A stretch of DNA of 64,000 nucleotides from Megalonaias nervosa (GCA_016617855.1 JAECUM010003721.1:79169-143168), one strand, 5' to 3'. Positions 22,349 to 34,099 are shown, counted from the first letter of the stretch. Numbers and translations: made by a program. Notes: generated from the letters alone by a model not told the origin.

Positions 22349-24069
22349 AGATGATGAGGACTTCAAAATTTGAAAAAAAAATTGTACTGATTAATTACTT
22401 TTATCTTACTGAAAGATTTCTAGGATTAATTTGTGACAAGTTTTCATGAGAAACTGCATGCTGAAGTACATGTTCTAGAATGTGAAGTAAACAAATTGTT
22501 CCAGGTGTTTTGTTGTCCAATTTTAGTAAAATAATTATAACTTTTGAACTAACAGTGCTAGAAACTTCAAATTTGGACCAAAATACTAGAAATAGAATTA
22601 TCTTTATTTTATTCCCATACTATTTGGAGCATTTCATTCATCTTCATGAACAAAAGATTCATGGTAAGTTTTTAATTTGTTTTTTTTTCCTTTCAAGTCA
22701 TATTTCAAAATATAGTTGTGAGCATGTACATTGGTAAATGATAACAAAACTTATATCACTGTGTTGCAAATTTTATTACCTTTTCAGAGATACATAGTTT
22801 TCTATACTTTAAAAAAGAAATAATGTTAACAACATTTTTAGTAAACATGGTGAAGGTCATCACAATTTCTGCTGCTGCTACTGTGTGATGCTCCGTTTTA
22901 CCACAATGTATTTAGAATTGCTTCTCAGGAATCAGGCACTGCAGTTGAAATTGGTAAACAGGATAAAATGGGTTAATAATGCTTTGTGTAACCCATGCTA
23001 GCAAAAAGATTGTCTTTTGCACTGAAGTGAATGTATTTTCAAATAATGATTTTTATTTGCGAGATACTGTCATATACTTGACTTAGATATAATACAATCT
23101 TGGTTATTTTGCACCTAACACCATGTCATGCATGAACAGCAGATGCCTTCAAGTAGTTGGTTGATTATTTCCCTCTCGTTTGCAATTTTGTTGAATCCAG
23201 TTTTCAGTCTGATAACATATTCAAACCTTCGAGTATAACCAAACACGATTTGTTTATCTATGTTCACGTCAATGAACAATGTGCCGTGTGTTATCTGACA
23301 TAAAACGATACATGCTACAGTAAGGATGCCTACGCTGCATATACGAGTGCAAGGATATACTTTATTTTTTAATGCTCCTGATGAAAAAGAAAGAGGAATA
23401 AATGATAACAATACAAGGTTAGTTTCTTTCATTTTATTATCAAATAAGCATTTTGTTTAACTATTTTATTGCAGTGTGCATTGGGGGGTGGAGAAAATTC
23501 AATACAAATTTATTTTGTTTCTTAAGTGTTGGGACATATGACCTTGGTGAAAAAAAGTTTCACCATAAGTTCTGGGACAGGAAAAAAATTATTTTATCAT
23601 GTCCCAATATATACAGTAAATACGGTTGGTAAACTGGAATCAGCCACACAAACGGCTACCAGACCCAGTTGACATCAGCACAACCTCTGGATGAACTCCC
23701 TGGGCAATTTGTGCTGAATTTGCTGAAAACTTTCATGAGGTAAGAAGAATGAATTATTTCTTCTTTCCAGATGTAATCCATGTCACTCTGGTTGTCCTGC
23801 TTACAATTAGGAGAGTAGGTTAATCTTCATTTGGGGAGTCCAATATTTTCCTTTCAGAGGTTACCTGGGGTATGGACTGGATGCTCAAAATTTCCTCTGC
23901 CTATGACCAATTCTCCTGTTGTTAATGTGATCAAGGAACATGTTCAAAGGCGAAAGCACATTTTTTTTTATAATAAATTTGTTTCTCTTAGAATACTTAC
24001 CTGATCACATTACTTTAATACGCCCCCAAACTCCCTGTAATGCAAGCATCCTTTTACATGATGTTCCAC

Positions 24070-24235
24070 TCGGCTTTAAACTAGCACCACCTGTAAGTAG
24101 CAAGGGTAGGTAATAGCAAGAGCTATTGCCCTTTGTATATTACAGACAGAAAGACCAATTTTCATCTTTGGGAGGGCTGGATTTGGGAAGTAGTAGGTCT
24201 TATATTCTTATTGTTAATGTGATTGGGTAATTATT
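24070..24235. repeat. Right inverted terminal repeat of DIRS element 2
   Basis: Inverted partner of 18340-18505. The GGGAGGGCTGGATTTGGGAA core (about 24173-24192) is the complement of the left-end core. Confidence 0.88.
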
Positions 24236-24240
24236 CTAGG

Positions 24241-24602
24241 AGAAACATAATTTACTAAAAAATTTGCTTTTCTTGCGCCTATCATCTTGCATCAAAAAAT
24301 ACATTAACTTACTAAACTAACATTTTTAGAATTTTGTTTTCATACAAGTCTCAAAAAGTTTGCAAAGTCTAAACCACTTGTATTAAGTGCTACAAATATC
24401 ATTTTTATGTTCGACTGTCAAAGTATTTGTGTAAATTATTTTGTGTAATAGTTAAATGAATAAATTTCAAGTACTGAATATACATGCTGGGCTATGTCTC
24501 TGATGTAGCTAATGTATTGTATAGCACAGCACAAATATAGCTATGTCTATAATGTGATGTTTAACGTAGTACAAATGTTCATTAGTTAATTTTCACATGC
24601 AG
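24241..24602. other. Intron sequence before the exon at 24603
   Basis: AT-rich, nothing recognised apart from the splice acceptor ending at 24602. A CATAATTTACTAAAAAATTT stretch at the left adjoins the DIRS end and may be its outermost part. Confidence 0.5.
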
Positions 24603-24770
24603 ACTGTCCTTGAAACTTGAGCCACCACTGCAGTCATTGTCCTCCTCCCGAGAAGACTTGGCAAAGGTCCCTGCCTCACCCTCTACTGAGCCACGCACTT
24701 CTTTGACCCCCCAGGCAGCCGGGGGATCCAGACATCAGGCCCACAGGAAGTCTAAAAGTCTTAGTGCCAA
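24603..24770 (+). CDS. RALGPS: RALGPS exon: linker after the RasGEF domain
   Basis: A 168-nt exon after acceptor ATGCAG and before donor GTAAGC (24771). It opens with K-LSLKLEPPLQSLSSSREDL, which matches the family pattern LSLKIEP followed by a serine-rich stretch and ED-L. It then runs through a Pro/Ser/Thr-rich segment to a basic HRKSKSLSA motif. The segment is low-complexity and probably disordered, and in vertebrate relatives this region carries the proline-rich SH3-binding site. A classic PxxP run is weaker here: only VPASPSTEP is visible. It ends with two leftover bases (AA). It lies 16.4 kb from the previous exon, an intron filled by a DNA transposon, a viral remnant and a nested DIRS element. 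Confidence 0.93.
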
Positions 24771-24969
24771 GTAAGCAGATTAATTGAAGGGACTTAATAT
24801 AAATCTATTGACCACTAGACAAACTGTTAGCTGTTGTAAATCCTGAATTAGATTAATTATTTAGGCAGTGATTGTAATTGTTTGCCCTTGAAGTGATATG
24901 AAGATTTCCTTGATTCTGTTCTTTTTATCTTTTTTTGATTCAATGCATCTCTAGCAGTAGTATGCCCTT

Positions 24970-25570
24970 ACCACAAAGCAAATTTGTTGTGACCTATATT
25001 TCATATTTTTACCCAATAAAGTTTATGCATTTAGCTCATGACCAAATAGTTTGGGCTTTTTTTGCACCCAGTTATATGTACTTTTATACTAAGATTCATG
25101 AAACTTGGTGAAGGAATGCTTCTTGATAAAATACTTAAGTCACATCACAGATGTAGTTTATTGTGATCCATATTTCGTGCTGCACTTATCTGGCTTCAGT
25201 CTCATGCACTGTTCATGCCAGAATCACATTTTACTACTTTATGTTGAGTTTTTGCATTTAGCTCATGACAACTTAGGTTTCTGGTATGCTGTGTACATAC
25301 CATCCTATCCAGAATCATAAAACTTTGAGGTGCATCTTGATGAGTATTACTTCGTCATTTCATTGGTAGGTTATTATGGCCCATATTTTATGCTTCACTA
25401 ACTTGGTTTAAACATTTGTGTTTTTATCTTAATTTCTCAGGCATTATTGATGCTTTAATAATCATGAAATTGATCATGATCACATCATTGTACTACCCTT
25501 ACAACAAAGATTCATCATGACCTACATTTGATCCTCTAATGGCTTTGCATTTAGCTCATGACCACACGAG
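24970..25570. repeat. Diverged tandem repeat, about 125-200 bp unit
   Basis: Segments like GTGACCTATATTTCATATTT followed later by TGCATTTAGCTCATGACCA recur near 24990, 25165, 25375 and 25515. AGATTCATGAAACTTGGTG motifs lie between (25090, 25310) and again at 27490. The copies are strongly diverged. Confidence 0.6.
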
Positions 25571-25904
25571 TTTGTGATACAGTACAGCTAATGCAGTTTT
25601 GTCAAACCCCATGCATCGTGGTGGGGGACTTAATTCCCTCCACTTTTGCCCCACTGTAATGCTCCGTGACAGTGATAAATACCCACAAAGCACCACCATG
25701 CCCCAGCTGGCATGCCAATGGCAATTCCCTGTGGAGGAGTTTTTCAACATTACTGACTGACATTTGAACAGCCATTGAATGAAGACCACTCATGGAACGA
25801 TGGAGATGTCACGAGTGATTTACAATCAAATACTATTTCAGGGAGTGATGTTTAATTTGCTCATATATTGGACAATAAAAAAAATAACTTCAGAATGTCT
25901 TGTA

Positions 25905-26740
25905 TATTCTGTACATTTAGAAAAGGTTCTTTGACTTCATTTGCAGTATGTTTATGCTTTTACTTCATTTAAAGAAATCAAAACAAACTTGCACCCTGAC
26001 CTGATGAGAGGCACAACTTGTTAAGCTTCTCTTGAACAGTGTAAATTTATTCTACTTGTTTAAACATGAAAAGTAAACTTCTGAGGTATTGACAGTTAAA
26101 TTTCAGACAACAAGCGATTCTGTTTAAAAATACAACAAAACAGAAAACATTGACTTTACACGTAAATGAGAACCACTTGTTTTGTCGTTAAGCAGTAATG
26201 GTCCAGTCACGAGGCTGAATATGCTTGTAAACAACTTTGAACCTAGAGGATTGCTTCTCGTCTCTGAACAGCAATCAGATTAATATCAGATCTTCACTGT
26301 CCTATGTGAAGATCTGAACATGACCGCTTAGGGGTTATGTTCTGGTGACCTGTGTTATTACCAAAATTACTAATTTTGTCAGCCAATAAGATGAAGTCTT
26401 GTGTCTTCACATTTGGAACACTGAGCAGTATAACTGAAGAGCATCAGTGTGTGCCAAACAATTTGATTCGCTTTCAGATTTCTGAAAGCTGCATTTCAAT
26501 TGTCTAATTCAAAGGTCAGCAGAACATGACCCATAAGCAGTCGTGGACAGATCTTGATGTAGAACAGTGGAGATCAGATTTTAATCAGTTTGGTTTGAAC
26601 AGTATGATAAATTTACACTGTTCAAGAGAAGATCAGTTAGATGTTCCTCTCATCAAGTCAGTACATAAGTTAGGATTTCTTTGAATAAATTAAAAGCGTA
26701 AACTATTGTAAAAGTAGTCCATCAACCTTTTCTAAATGAA
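25905..26740. mobile_element. Foldback/MITE-like element with about 150-bp inverted ends
   Basis: The left arm (about 25910-26060) is the reverse complement of about 26590-26735. Shared landmarks are ATTTAGAAAAGGTT, then GCTTTTA-TT, AAAGAAATC, CTTGATGAGAGG and CTTCTCTTGAACAGTGTAAA. The centre has no coding frame but contains the perfect hairpin CAGATCTTCAC-8 nt-GTGAAGATCTG (26287-26316). It looks like a non-autonomous DNA transposon with long terminal inverts. Confidence 0.75.
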
Positions 26741-26904
26741 AAAAATGATGACTAGTATTAATACAGTTTGTGAGGCATTGGCGTAATAGTAACAATATCT
26801 AAAATTTGATTTAAATTTGATTTGATATTATCTTCATTAGAACAAAATGTTTGGAATCAGCTGATAATGATGTAGCTAAATTGGTGCCTGCCCCCTCCAT
26901 ATCT

Positions 26905-26942
26905 CTCTCCCTTTCTTTCTCTCTCTCCTTCTCTCTCTCTCC
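26905..26942. repeat. (CT)n-rich microsatellite
   Basis: Imperfect CT/CCTT run directly beside the SINE insertion at 26953. Confidence 0.9.
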
Positions 26943-26952
26943 ATGAACCTCG

Positions 26953-27205
26953 GGGGCCCCGAGTGGCCGAGTGGTCTAAAGCGCTCTCCGTTACGGATCA
27001 CTGCCATCTCACCTCTGTCTGCGTGGGTTCAAGTCTCGGATTCGGCGAATGTGGATATGTGAGAAAACTTGCCAGTAGCTTCTCGTGGGTCAGTGGTTCT
27101 TTCTGGGGATTTCCTGGTTTCTTCCTCCACCATTAATACTGGCCGCCATGTATAGCCGATCGTGTGCTGAAAAATGGCGTTAAGCCCTACAACAACAACA
27201 ACAAC
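26953..27205 (+). mobile_element. tRNA-derived SINE (type 1), full length
   Basis: Begins GGGGCCCCGAGTGGCCGAGT, with a tRNA-like A box region and the B-box-like GGTTCAAGTCTC, and ends with AAAAATGGCGTTAAGCCCTA and an (AAC)n tail. An exact 11-bp target-site duplication, CATGAACCTCG, flanks it (26942-26952 and 27206-27216). The head resembles a serine/leucine-type tRNA with the GTGGCCGAGTGG D-arm. The perfect duplication suggests a young insertion. Confidence 0.96.
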
Positions 27206-27568
27206 CATGAACCTCGAAAGTGATTCTTGCAGGGGTCATACACAGCAAACCATGCCCATTTCATACAGACCATGACTACTCCACGGTGGTCATCTGTGAT
27301 GACTCGGCAAGAAAGCATGGTGTGCAGAGGAATTCTACATGAGCAGCGATAGCAACTCCATCAGTACACAAGAGATGGTGGAGGGCTTTTTCTTAGTCCT
27401 CTCCACTCTCTCTCCACCCCAGCTGCGACATATGGGAATTGACATATTGGCTTGAGCTGTACTGCATGTTGCACTTATACTATCCTTCCTAGAATCATGA
27501 AACTTGGTGTATTGATCCATCATGACAAGTTCTACATCTTTACTGCATAGACCTACTTGCCTTTATAG

Positions 27569-27735
27569 ATCTTACCTCTGTCTGCTTTAATTCGAGTTTT
27601 GAATCGACCAATGTGGGTATGAGTAAACTTGCCAACAGTTTTCCATGGGTATGTGGTTTTTCCTGGGATCTTCCTCCACTAAATATACTGGCTGCCATGT
27701 ATAGCCTGTCTTGCAGAAAAATGGCATTAAACCCA
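27569..27735 (+). mobile_element. 5'-truncated, diverged type 1 SINE
   Basis: Carries the CTCTGTCTGC, AACTTGCCA, TGGCTGCCATGTATAGCC and AAAAATGGCATTAAACCC landmarks of the family but lacks the head and A box. Confidence 0.85.
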
Positions 27736-29049
27736 GACCTGCCAACCCTTAAGATTTTGCCATAAGTCTTATGAAAATGACCCTTAAAATAAGGATTTAC
27801 AGAATAAAAGCAAACACTACGGAAAAATTATTGTTGCCAAAAAATCCGGATAATTTGTTCACCCATGTTTGATTTGGATCCATGTTTCATATTAGAATTA
27901 GTGGAATTAGTCAGGGAACCAGACTAACTTTACAACAGTACCTCAGATGCTTTAAACTGCACATATTTTGTTCTGCAAAGCATCTGCATGATCAAACTGT
28001 TGATTATAGAATTTGTACTAAATGGCATCCAGCGAGTGATGCATGTTAAAGATGAAAGGGAAAATAAGCCTTTTAAAAAGTGTTAATATTCAACACAGAA
28101 GAATAAAAGGAACATTCAGATTCTTGTGAATAAAAGCAGGAAGGAACACAATTTTATTGGACATCACGTGCCAATTTGAATATGTCTCGTGGCAGGAGAT
28201 ATGATTGCCATCATCATGTGAATTGGAAAATAAATTTTAAGAATTACGTCAGGTTGTGAGATGGCAACAAGTCATTGAGCTGCATAGGGTTTTGAATTGA
28301 AGTTTGTGCAAATGTACTGGTGGTAAATAACGTCTGTGTGTACTTTTCAGTTGAACATAATGTTTACCATTGCTGCCTGTTTCGAATACCGAACTTTTAA
28401 ATACGCTTTCCAGCTTTACAGTAGCAGTTTATGATATTTTGTTACACCTCCCTTGAAACTTTTCAAACTTAGGGAAAAAAATCAACTGCCTTTCTGAGAC
28501 AGTCTTGTCAGGGTTGGCAGGTGTGTTATTTCAACACATCTTCTGTAACGTTTGTTTACAATGTAATGGGGGAATTGTATCCTTAAAATTTTACATTTTT
28601 AAAAAAATTTAATTTTCACTTATGTGATTGTAGAAAGTATGCCAAGAAAATTTTAGTGATATCTTGGTAGTTTTTGAATCAGCACCAGTTTGCTAATTCA
28701 AAGTACTTTTTGCCAGTAATAGTGACTAATGATGGGTTTTGCTGGATACTCTTTGGCTTTATTTGCAAGAGAATGGTTTAATGGGACTAATTGAACTGTC
28801 AACTGATTAAGGTTTCTCTTTATCAGCTGTAATTGTGAGGAAGCTAAGAAAGAAGAAAGGTGCTAATTTTTTTATTTTCAGTACCCCTCTTAAATAACAA
28901 CATTGGATGAAGAATTTTGGGTTCAGCTAAAGAAGTTTTTGAGTTGAAGAGAGTGTTTAGATAACAAAAATTTATTTTAAAAGTACATTTTGATTTATTT
29001 GTACTACAGCCAGACTTGTGTGTCAATGATTAGCAATAAATCTCTACAG
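27736..29049. other. Intron sequence, no recognised feature
   Basis: AT-rich with stops in all frames; a minus-strand open stretch at 28844-29026 matches nothing. The acceptor of the next exon ends at 29049. Confidence 0.55.
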
Positions 29050-29225
29050 TTTTTCTTGTCCCAGTTTCCTAAGCTGTACTCATGGCTCCACGGAGAGAGC
29101 ATACAGTCTCCCATCCCGGACTACTGCTCCCTACATTCAAGGTCTACGACATCTGCTCGATGATAGTGTGCTCGAGGAATCACCAACTGCTTCCAGTGAT
29201 GGCTCTATATGTAGCAAAATGGCCA
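29050..29225 (+). CDS. RALGPS: RALGPS exon: linker with RHLLDDSVLEE motif
   Basis: A 176-nt exon between acceptor CTCTACAG (ends 29049) and donor GTAAGT (29226). The first base completes an Asn codon, followed by FSCPSFLSC and then RHLLDDSVLEESP, the conserved linker landmark of RALGPS proteins. It closes with a Ser-rich stretch ending SICSKMA and one leftover base. A second AG lies 15 bases inside (29064) and would delete five residues in frame, so NAG-type alternative acceptor use is possible. The outer acceptor is preferred because it directly follows the pyrimidine-rich TCTCTACAG and preserves phase. Confidence 0.92.
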
Positions 29226-30117
29226 GTAAGTTAATGCAGATATCTTTGTAGTATATTTCACTTTTTTATATTTGGCTGTGTTTGCAACAAACATTCCATG
29301 CTAATGAGTTGTGTACAAGACATAGTTTAGTTAATAGGTTTAGATCACCCAAGATTAATAATGCCTTGACGGTGCTATCACAAGGAGGTCATTTCGATAT
29401 CATGATTGAGTACATTTTGTTGAGTCTGCCTTGATGGAAGCTTGAAGTAGCATATGTGTGTATCCATCCATCCATCATTGATACATATCAGTGTTTCTTT
29501 TACTTTCCCATTATTTAAGTTCAGCTTTATCCTCCTGTCATCAGATTTAAATATAACTCTGGTGTGGGCATGAAATACAGGCTAAGGCCAGCTTCTTGTT
29601 AGACAGATTCTCTAATTTGTACTTTAATACAATTCCTGCTGTCATTGCATTGCTATATCCTTTCCTGGCACAAATCCCAGTCCAATGACATTATCCCTTC
29701 CTCAAGTTAATACTTGGAGGTCAAGAATAAAAAATGAAATGAGTCTGATAGTCCACTTTCTTCTTTTCTATCGACTTTATACATTTATAGATGTGTATCT
29801 TGGGTTCTCAACACTTTGACTATTGAGGCATCTTTTTGGCATTTCTACAGTCAGTGTGTGTGTGTGTGTGTGTGTGTGTGTTGTTGTTGTTGTTGTTGTC
29901 ATTTTCTCTAGTCCTTCCAAAACTTGACATACCTCGGGCATCAGACATCAATCTTAAGACTGGATACCATACAAGTGACAGAAAACTTGATTTTTAGTGT
30001 GCAAATGTACAAAACTGACAACTACTGAACATATTTACTTTCTAAAATCTGCACATCATCTCATCACATCAGTCCTTTTACAGTAGCCAGTTGCCTTTCA
30101 TACTGTTCTTATATGTA
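29226..30117. repeat. Intron sequence with (GT)n and (TTG)n microsatellites
   Basis: A GT run followed directly by a TTG run occupies about 29855-29899. The rest shows nothing recognised. Confidence 0.8.
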
Positions 30118-30375
30118 GGGAGGCCCCAAGTGGCCGAATTGTTTAGGCACTCACCTTTACAAATTACTTGTATTTCAACCCTGTCTGCATGAGCTTGAAT
30201 CTTGGCTTGATCAGTGTGGGTATTTGAGAAAGCTTGCCACTTGATCAACCTGGGTATGTAAGAAATCTTGCCAGTAGGTTGGTGGTTCTTCCAGGGGTCT
30301 TTGCAGGTTCCTCTTCCTCCAAATATACTGGTTGCAATGTATAACCTATCATGTTTTAAAAAATAGTGTTAAATG
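30118..30375 (+). mobile_element. Diverged type 1 SINE with internal duplication
   Basis: Head GGAGGCCCCAAGTGGCCGAA and end near ATGTATAACCTATCATG match the family with many changes. A segment like GATCA-x-TGTGGGTAT-x-GAGAAAGCTTGCCA occurs twice in a row (about 30210 and 30243), so the copy has an internal tandem duplication. Confidence 0.82.
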
Positions 30376-30889
30376 TCAATGTCACTAAACCAAACTTTAT
30401 ATATAACACAAGTACTTTTAGCCTTTATTATAATATCATTGCCTGGATTATATTTGCAGAAGTCCTCATCATGGTTGATATCAATATTCAACACCTAGGA
30501 AATGATGTGTCATTACTGGCTCCAAATTTCGTCTGGAACTTGCTTAAATATTCCTCAAAAAATGCCCTACAGTGTCTGCATTGGAATTAGTCTGAGTTTC
30601 CTCTGACTCTTCCCTACCCCATTTTAGGTATTTTGACATTTATGTTGGGATTTCTTTGGGGTCAGAGCCAATTGCCTATCAAACAGTTTAAATTTGCTGC
30701 CACCATGTAGTGGCGGCATAGGGTAGTACCACGTACTGGCAGGTGTAGAGATAGATCAAAATTAAAATAATTTTTGTTCTAAAATCCTTTACCATTTGTC
30801 ATTCTAACATTGAAGTGAAAGGAGGGGCCTGGAAGGAGGCAATCACCCTTTGGAAGTCACATTCTCTCCTGCAAGTCTCCCTTTTCCCA

Positions 30890-33120
30890 ATGTCCTGGTA
30901 GATGCTAGATTGTCTTTTTTCTGAGGCTTGATTGCCTGGGTCCTTTCTACAATAAGGGAGGGTTACCTGGATCCTCCACCCCTTTCAAGGACCCCTTTTT
31001 GTTTTACCATTCTCAGCTGGTGTCTCTGGGGCAAGATGTGTACTCCTGTCAAAGGAAGGGTTAAGAACATAAGTCTGGACTTTTATTCACATATTTTCTT
31101 AGTTTCAGGTAGCTATCATAAAGTTATCATTAATCTTTTCCATTTAAACAGATTCCTTCAGGTAAAGTAGTTCACAGTGGAGACAACTACCATGGTCATG
31201 AATGCCATCAGGCTGAATGACTGGGTGATCTCTATAGCTCTCCAGTCTGCTTTTCTTCACATTCCCATCTTTGCAGCTCACAAGAAATTTTGGCAGTTTT
31301 GTCTGGAACAGGAGATCTTTCACTTTTGAGCTCTTCCTTTCAACCCATCTTCACTCCCAGAGCTTTCATGAGGGTAATGGGTGTAACAGTGGCTCATTTA
31401 AGGTCATTAGGGGTTTCCACCCTCCAGACTCAGATGACTGGTTGATAGATCTTTTTGAGGGTTGGGAAACTGTGACTCAGCTAGTCCAAATAGCCAATCC
31501 AGGTTAAGTTGGGTTTTATTCCTTCTCAAAATTTCATTATGTGGGGATGAATTTTCTCAACTACCAAGGGTCAGTTCAAGTTCCTGCTGATAGAATCTCA
31601 CAAATACTTGCTCTCTTACCAAGTCTGGATAGACATTTATTATCGGTTTGTCCCTACCTCTTTGTCCTGTGGATGCTGAACATGGCATCAGATTTGGTTC
31701 ACTAGGAAACCTGTTCTCCAGTTCTTGCTTCTTGCAATATGGAGAACTCACATGGACCGTCTGTCTACCTTGATCCCATCATCTGAGTTAGTGCTAAAAT
31801 CAGGTTTCTGACGAGTTCTGATTCATTATCTCAAACCTCAATCCTTCCTTTACATTCACTCTTAGATTCAGGCTGAGGGTCTCACCTAAAGTCCAAGGGA
31901 GTAATTCTGCAGGGTAATTGGTCTTGGAAAGAAGCTTCCCTCCACATCAACAATCTAGAAATGCTGGCCATTTTTCTAGCACTTAAAGGGTGCATAAAAA
32001 TGCAAAAGACATCACTGCATCATGGTCACTACAGACAACATGATGGTCATAGTGTACTACAGACATCAAATGGCACCCATCCTCTCAGATTGGAAGTTTG
32101 AAAGCTCTTCTGTTGGAAAACGTTAGCCTTAAACCACTACATTCTGGGCAAGAGGAATGTTTTGGTGGACAGCTTGTCCAGACTGGGAATGGTCTCCACA
32201 CACTTTTTCATGTTTAGGGTCAGCAAATGTTAAACTGGTTTACCATGAAGCAGAACAACAAGCTTCCTCATCATGTCTCTAGTGCCAGACCAGAAGGCAT
32301 GTGGGGTGGACACCTTCAGTCTGAAGTGGAATTGACTGTGCACCTATGCCACCCCACCTTTAAGAATAATCCCTCATTCATGGCTTCCAAGTCATGACTT
32401 ATCCTGATAGCCCCCCTGTGGCCCCAGGAATCATGATTTGGTTGATCTTCTTGACCTGTTGGTCGAAGATTTTAGCGAATTACCACACTTCATGTATCCA
32501 CCACCTCACGCCTGGTTCATAAAACAATCTGCCAGGACCAGTTTTGGAATAAGGTTGCCAGATTCATTGTTCAGGCTAGAAGCCAACTGACTCCAAGGTT
32601 ACGATATCAACTTGAGAATTTTCTGTAATTGGTTCAGTAGGTAATGTGTAGATCCTCTCAGCTTCCCCTTATCTCTAGTTGCTGCTTTTCTTCTCTTTGA
32701 AAAAAAAGATCGCTTTTTATCAACTGTTAAGGGCTATAGAACAGTCCTCAATTTTAAGTTCTCATTAAGTTCCACTATTGGGTTAGGCCTGTATCTTTCA
32801 GAACTTGTCAGGTATTTTGAGCTCCATAGTCACTAATCTTTCACTTATTAATGCTGAGGTAGAACCTTTCATGTTTCCCTAAGTTGTTATGTAAACCTCC
32901 TTAAGAATCTTTAAGTCAAGCTTCCTTTGAGAATCTTAATCATCTTCTTCCTGTCCCTAGTATCAACAGTGAGGAGTGAAATTCATGTTTTAACAGTTGT
33001 AACTATGATTCAGTCTCACTTCTTGGCCAAAAGGGTTTCTGGCCAAAAATCAACTTCTTTTGGTTGTTCCTGATCCTATTGAAATCCTCAGTCTCAGTCA
33101 TATCTTTGCTGAGGATAATC
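30890..33120 (+). mobile_element. DIRS-type retrotransposon 4, heavily decayed, different lineage
   Basis: Fragments in several frames follow the DIRS order. Near 31245-31350 a QSAFLHIPIFAAHKKFWQF-like block and a following LSFQPIFTPRAF region mark reverse transcriptase. Near 31930-32060 come ASLHINNLEMLAIFLALK and a TDN motif of RNase H. Near 32130, LNHYILGKRNVLVDSLSRLG marks the connection. Near 32695-32760, a STVKGYRTVLNFK block is the recombinase start. Sequence identity to elements 1-3 is low. No terminal repeats were found. Confidence 0.75.
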
Positions 33121-34099
33121 AAAAGAGAAAAGCATGATAATCACACTTCAGCCTTAATAGGTACTTTACAATTGTGGGTTGCATATTCAATACAATTAAA
33201 GCATGAAAAGAATTTTTTAAAATTTTTTGTTTAAATAATTTTGAAATATCCTTTAGCTATCATTCTGTAGCTGTATGTTAACAAAAGAGTACAGCATGAA
33301 GTAAATCTTATTTTTATATTGAATTCTGACTGTTTTGGCTGAAAATTTGCTGGTCAGAAAAGACAGTATAAAAGACGAATAATACAGGAAATAGAAGTGA
33401 AAGAATTGATGTGCTCTAATCAAATGATGCATAGCGAGTCATGACCAAAAAAATTATGGTGAAATGTACTGTCTACAGTCAATATAAATTATACATGATG
33501 TAATATTTTGAAAGGTTTGGGTTGCAGACAGATGTCATTATCAGTGGTTGTGATGCTGGTGTTTCCCTTGCTATGGTGCATGACATCTGCTGGTATCTGG
33601 TAATGAAGGTGTTGACGTCTTGGTTTATGTTAATTCTGATAGTGACTGTCACATCTCTGACACCAACAATTGAAGTATAAATTTGTTTTCCTTTAACATG
33701 CAAAACTCTTAAGTGGAGTTCAAAGATAAAGCAAGTGAGACTGCTAATTTCCAAACTGACTTACCATTAAATTCGGATGACTGTATATCCACTCCACCTT
33801 TACCCCACCTAACTCAAAAGCCTTCTCAGCTAGAATGTCATCTCCTTAGCCTTGTTCAAAATATTTCAGAGTTCTTGTCTAAGAATTAAGTACTTTAATC
33901 TGAAATTTTCTGGACACTGCACACCATAACCACACATTCTTCCAATGTTAAGATGCATTTAATTATATTGCTTGAAAATTCAATTTGTCCTTGAAAATTC
34001 TTTGTAATGTGCTTGAATTTCATGAAGAAACATCTATATAAACCATTTATTAACATCTGTATAAACCATTTATTACTGTTGTGTTGTGGTTCCTTTCAG
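33121..34099. other. Intron sequence before the exon at 34100
   Basis: AT-rich. A minus-strand open stretch at 33479-33754 matches nothing. The tandem pair AACATCTNTATAAACCATTT at about 34028-34075 is a short direct repeat next to the splice acceptor. Confidence 0.55.

Larger units (their letters stand above)
21803..22972 (+). mobile_element. piggyBac-type element nested in the pogo-like element
   Basis: TTAA target sites flank the element exactly (21799-21802 and 22973-22976). The terminal repeats are perfect 14-bp inverts: CCCATTTTATCCTG at 21803-21816 and CAGGATAAAATGGG at 22959-22972. TTAA plus CCC-starting ends are diagnostic of the piggyBac superfamily. Length is 1170 bp, too short for a full transposase, so it is non-autonomous. 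The intact ends suggest it is the youngest layer of the nest. Confidence 0.95.
21540..23622. mobile_element. Pogo-like DNA transposon nested in DIRS element 2
   Basis: The inverted ends read ACCGTATTTAATGTACAT on the left and, reverse-complemented, ACCGTATTTACTGTATAT on the right, each followed by a GGGACA motif. Internal segments (about 21575-21745 and 23260-23410) match the copy at 35628-37324, which carries a pogo-type transposase. This copy has lost the transposase. A piggyBac-type element sits inside it. Without that insert it is about 0.9 kb. Confidence 0.75.
18340..24240 (+). mobile_element. DIRS-type retrotransposon 2, internally deleted, carrying nested transposons
   Basis: The left end (18340-18505) and right end (24070-24235) are inverted copies of each other, sharing AAATCCAGCCCTCCCAAAGA, then ATTACCT-CCCTTGCT and GTGCTAGTTTAAAGC. 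Inside are a gag-like region and a reverse transcriptase in DIRS order. A 2.1 kb pogo-like element (about 21540-23622) splits the element just after the RT active site. RNase H and recombinase are missing between 23640 and 24070, so the element was internally deleted. Many stops show that it is old. Confidence 0.85.

Noticed and set aside
23115..23432. 105-codon minus-strand open stretch
   Set aside because: It lies in the non-coding right part of the pogo-like element; the matching part of the other copy is not open.
26953..27030. tRNA gene suggested by GTGGCCGAGTGG and a B-box-like sequence
   Set aside because: The same head recurs in many diverged copies followed by a fixed 170-bp body and (AAC)n tail with target duplications; it is a SINE head and no complete cloverleaf with acceptor stem was found.
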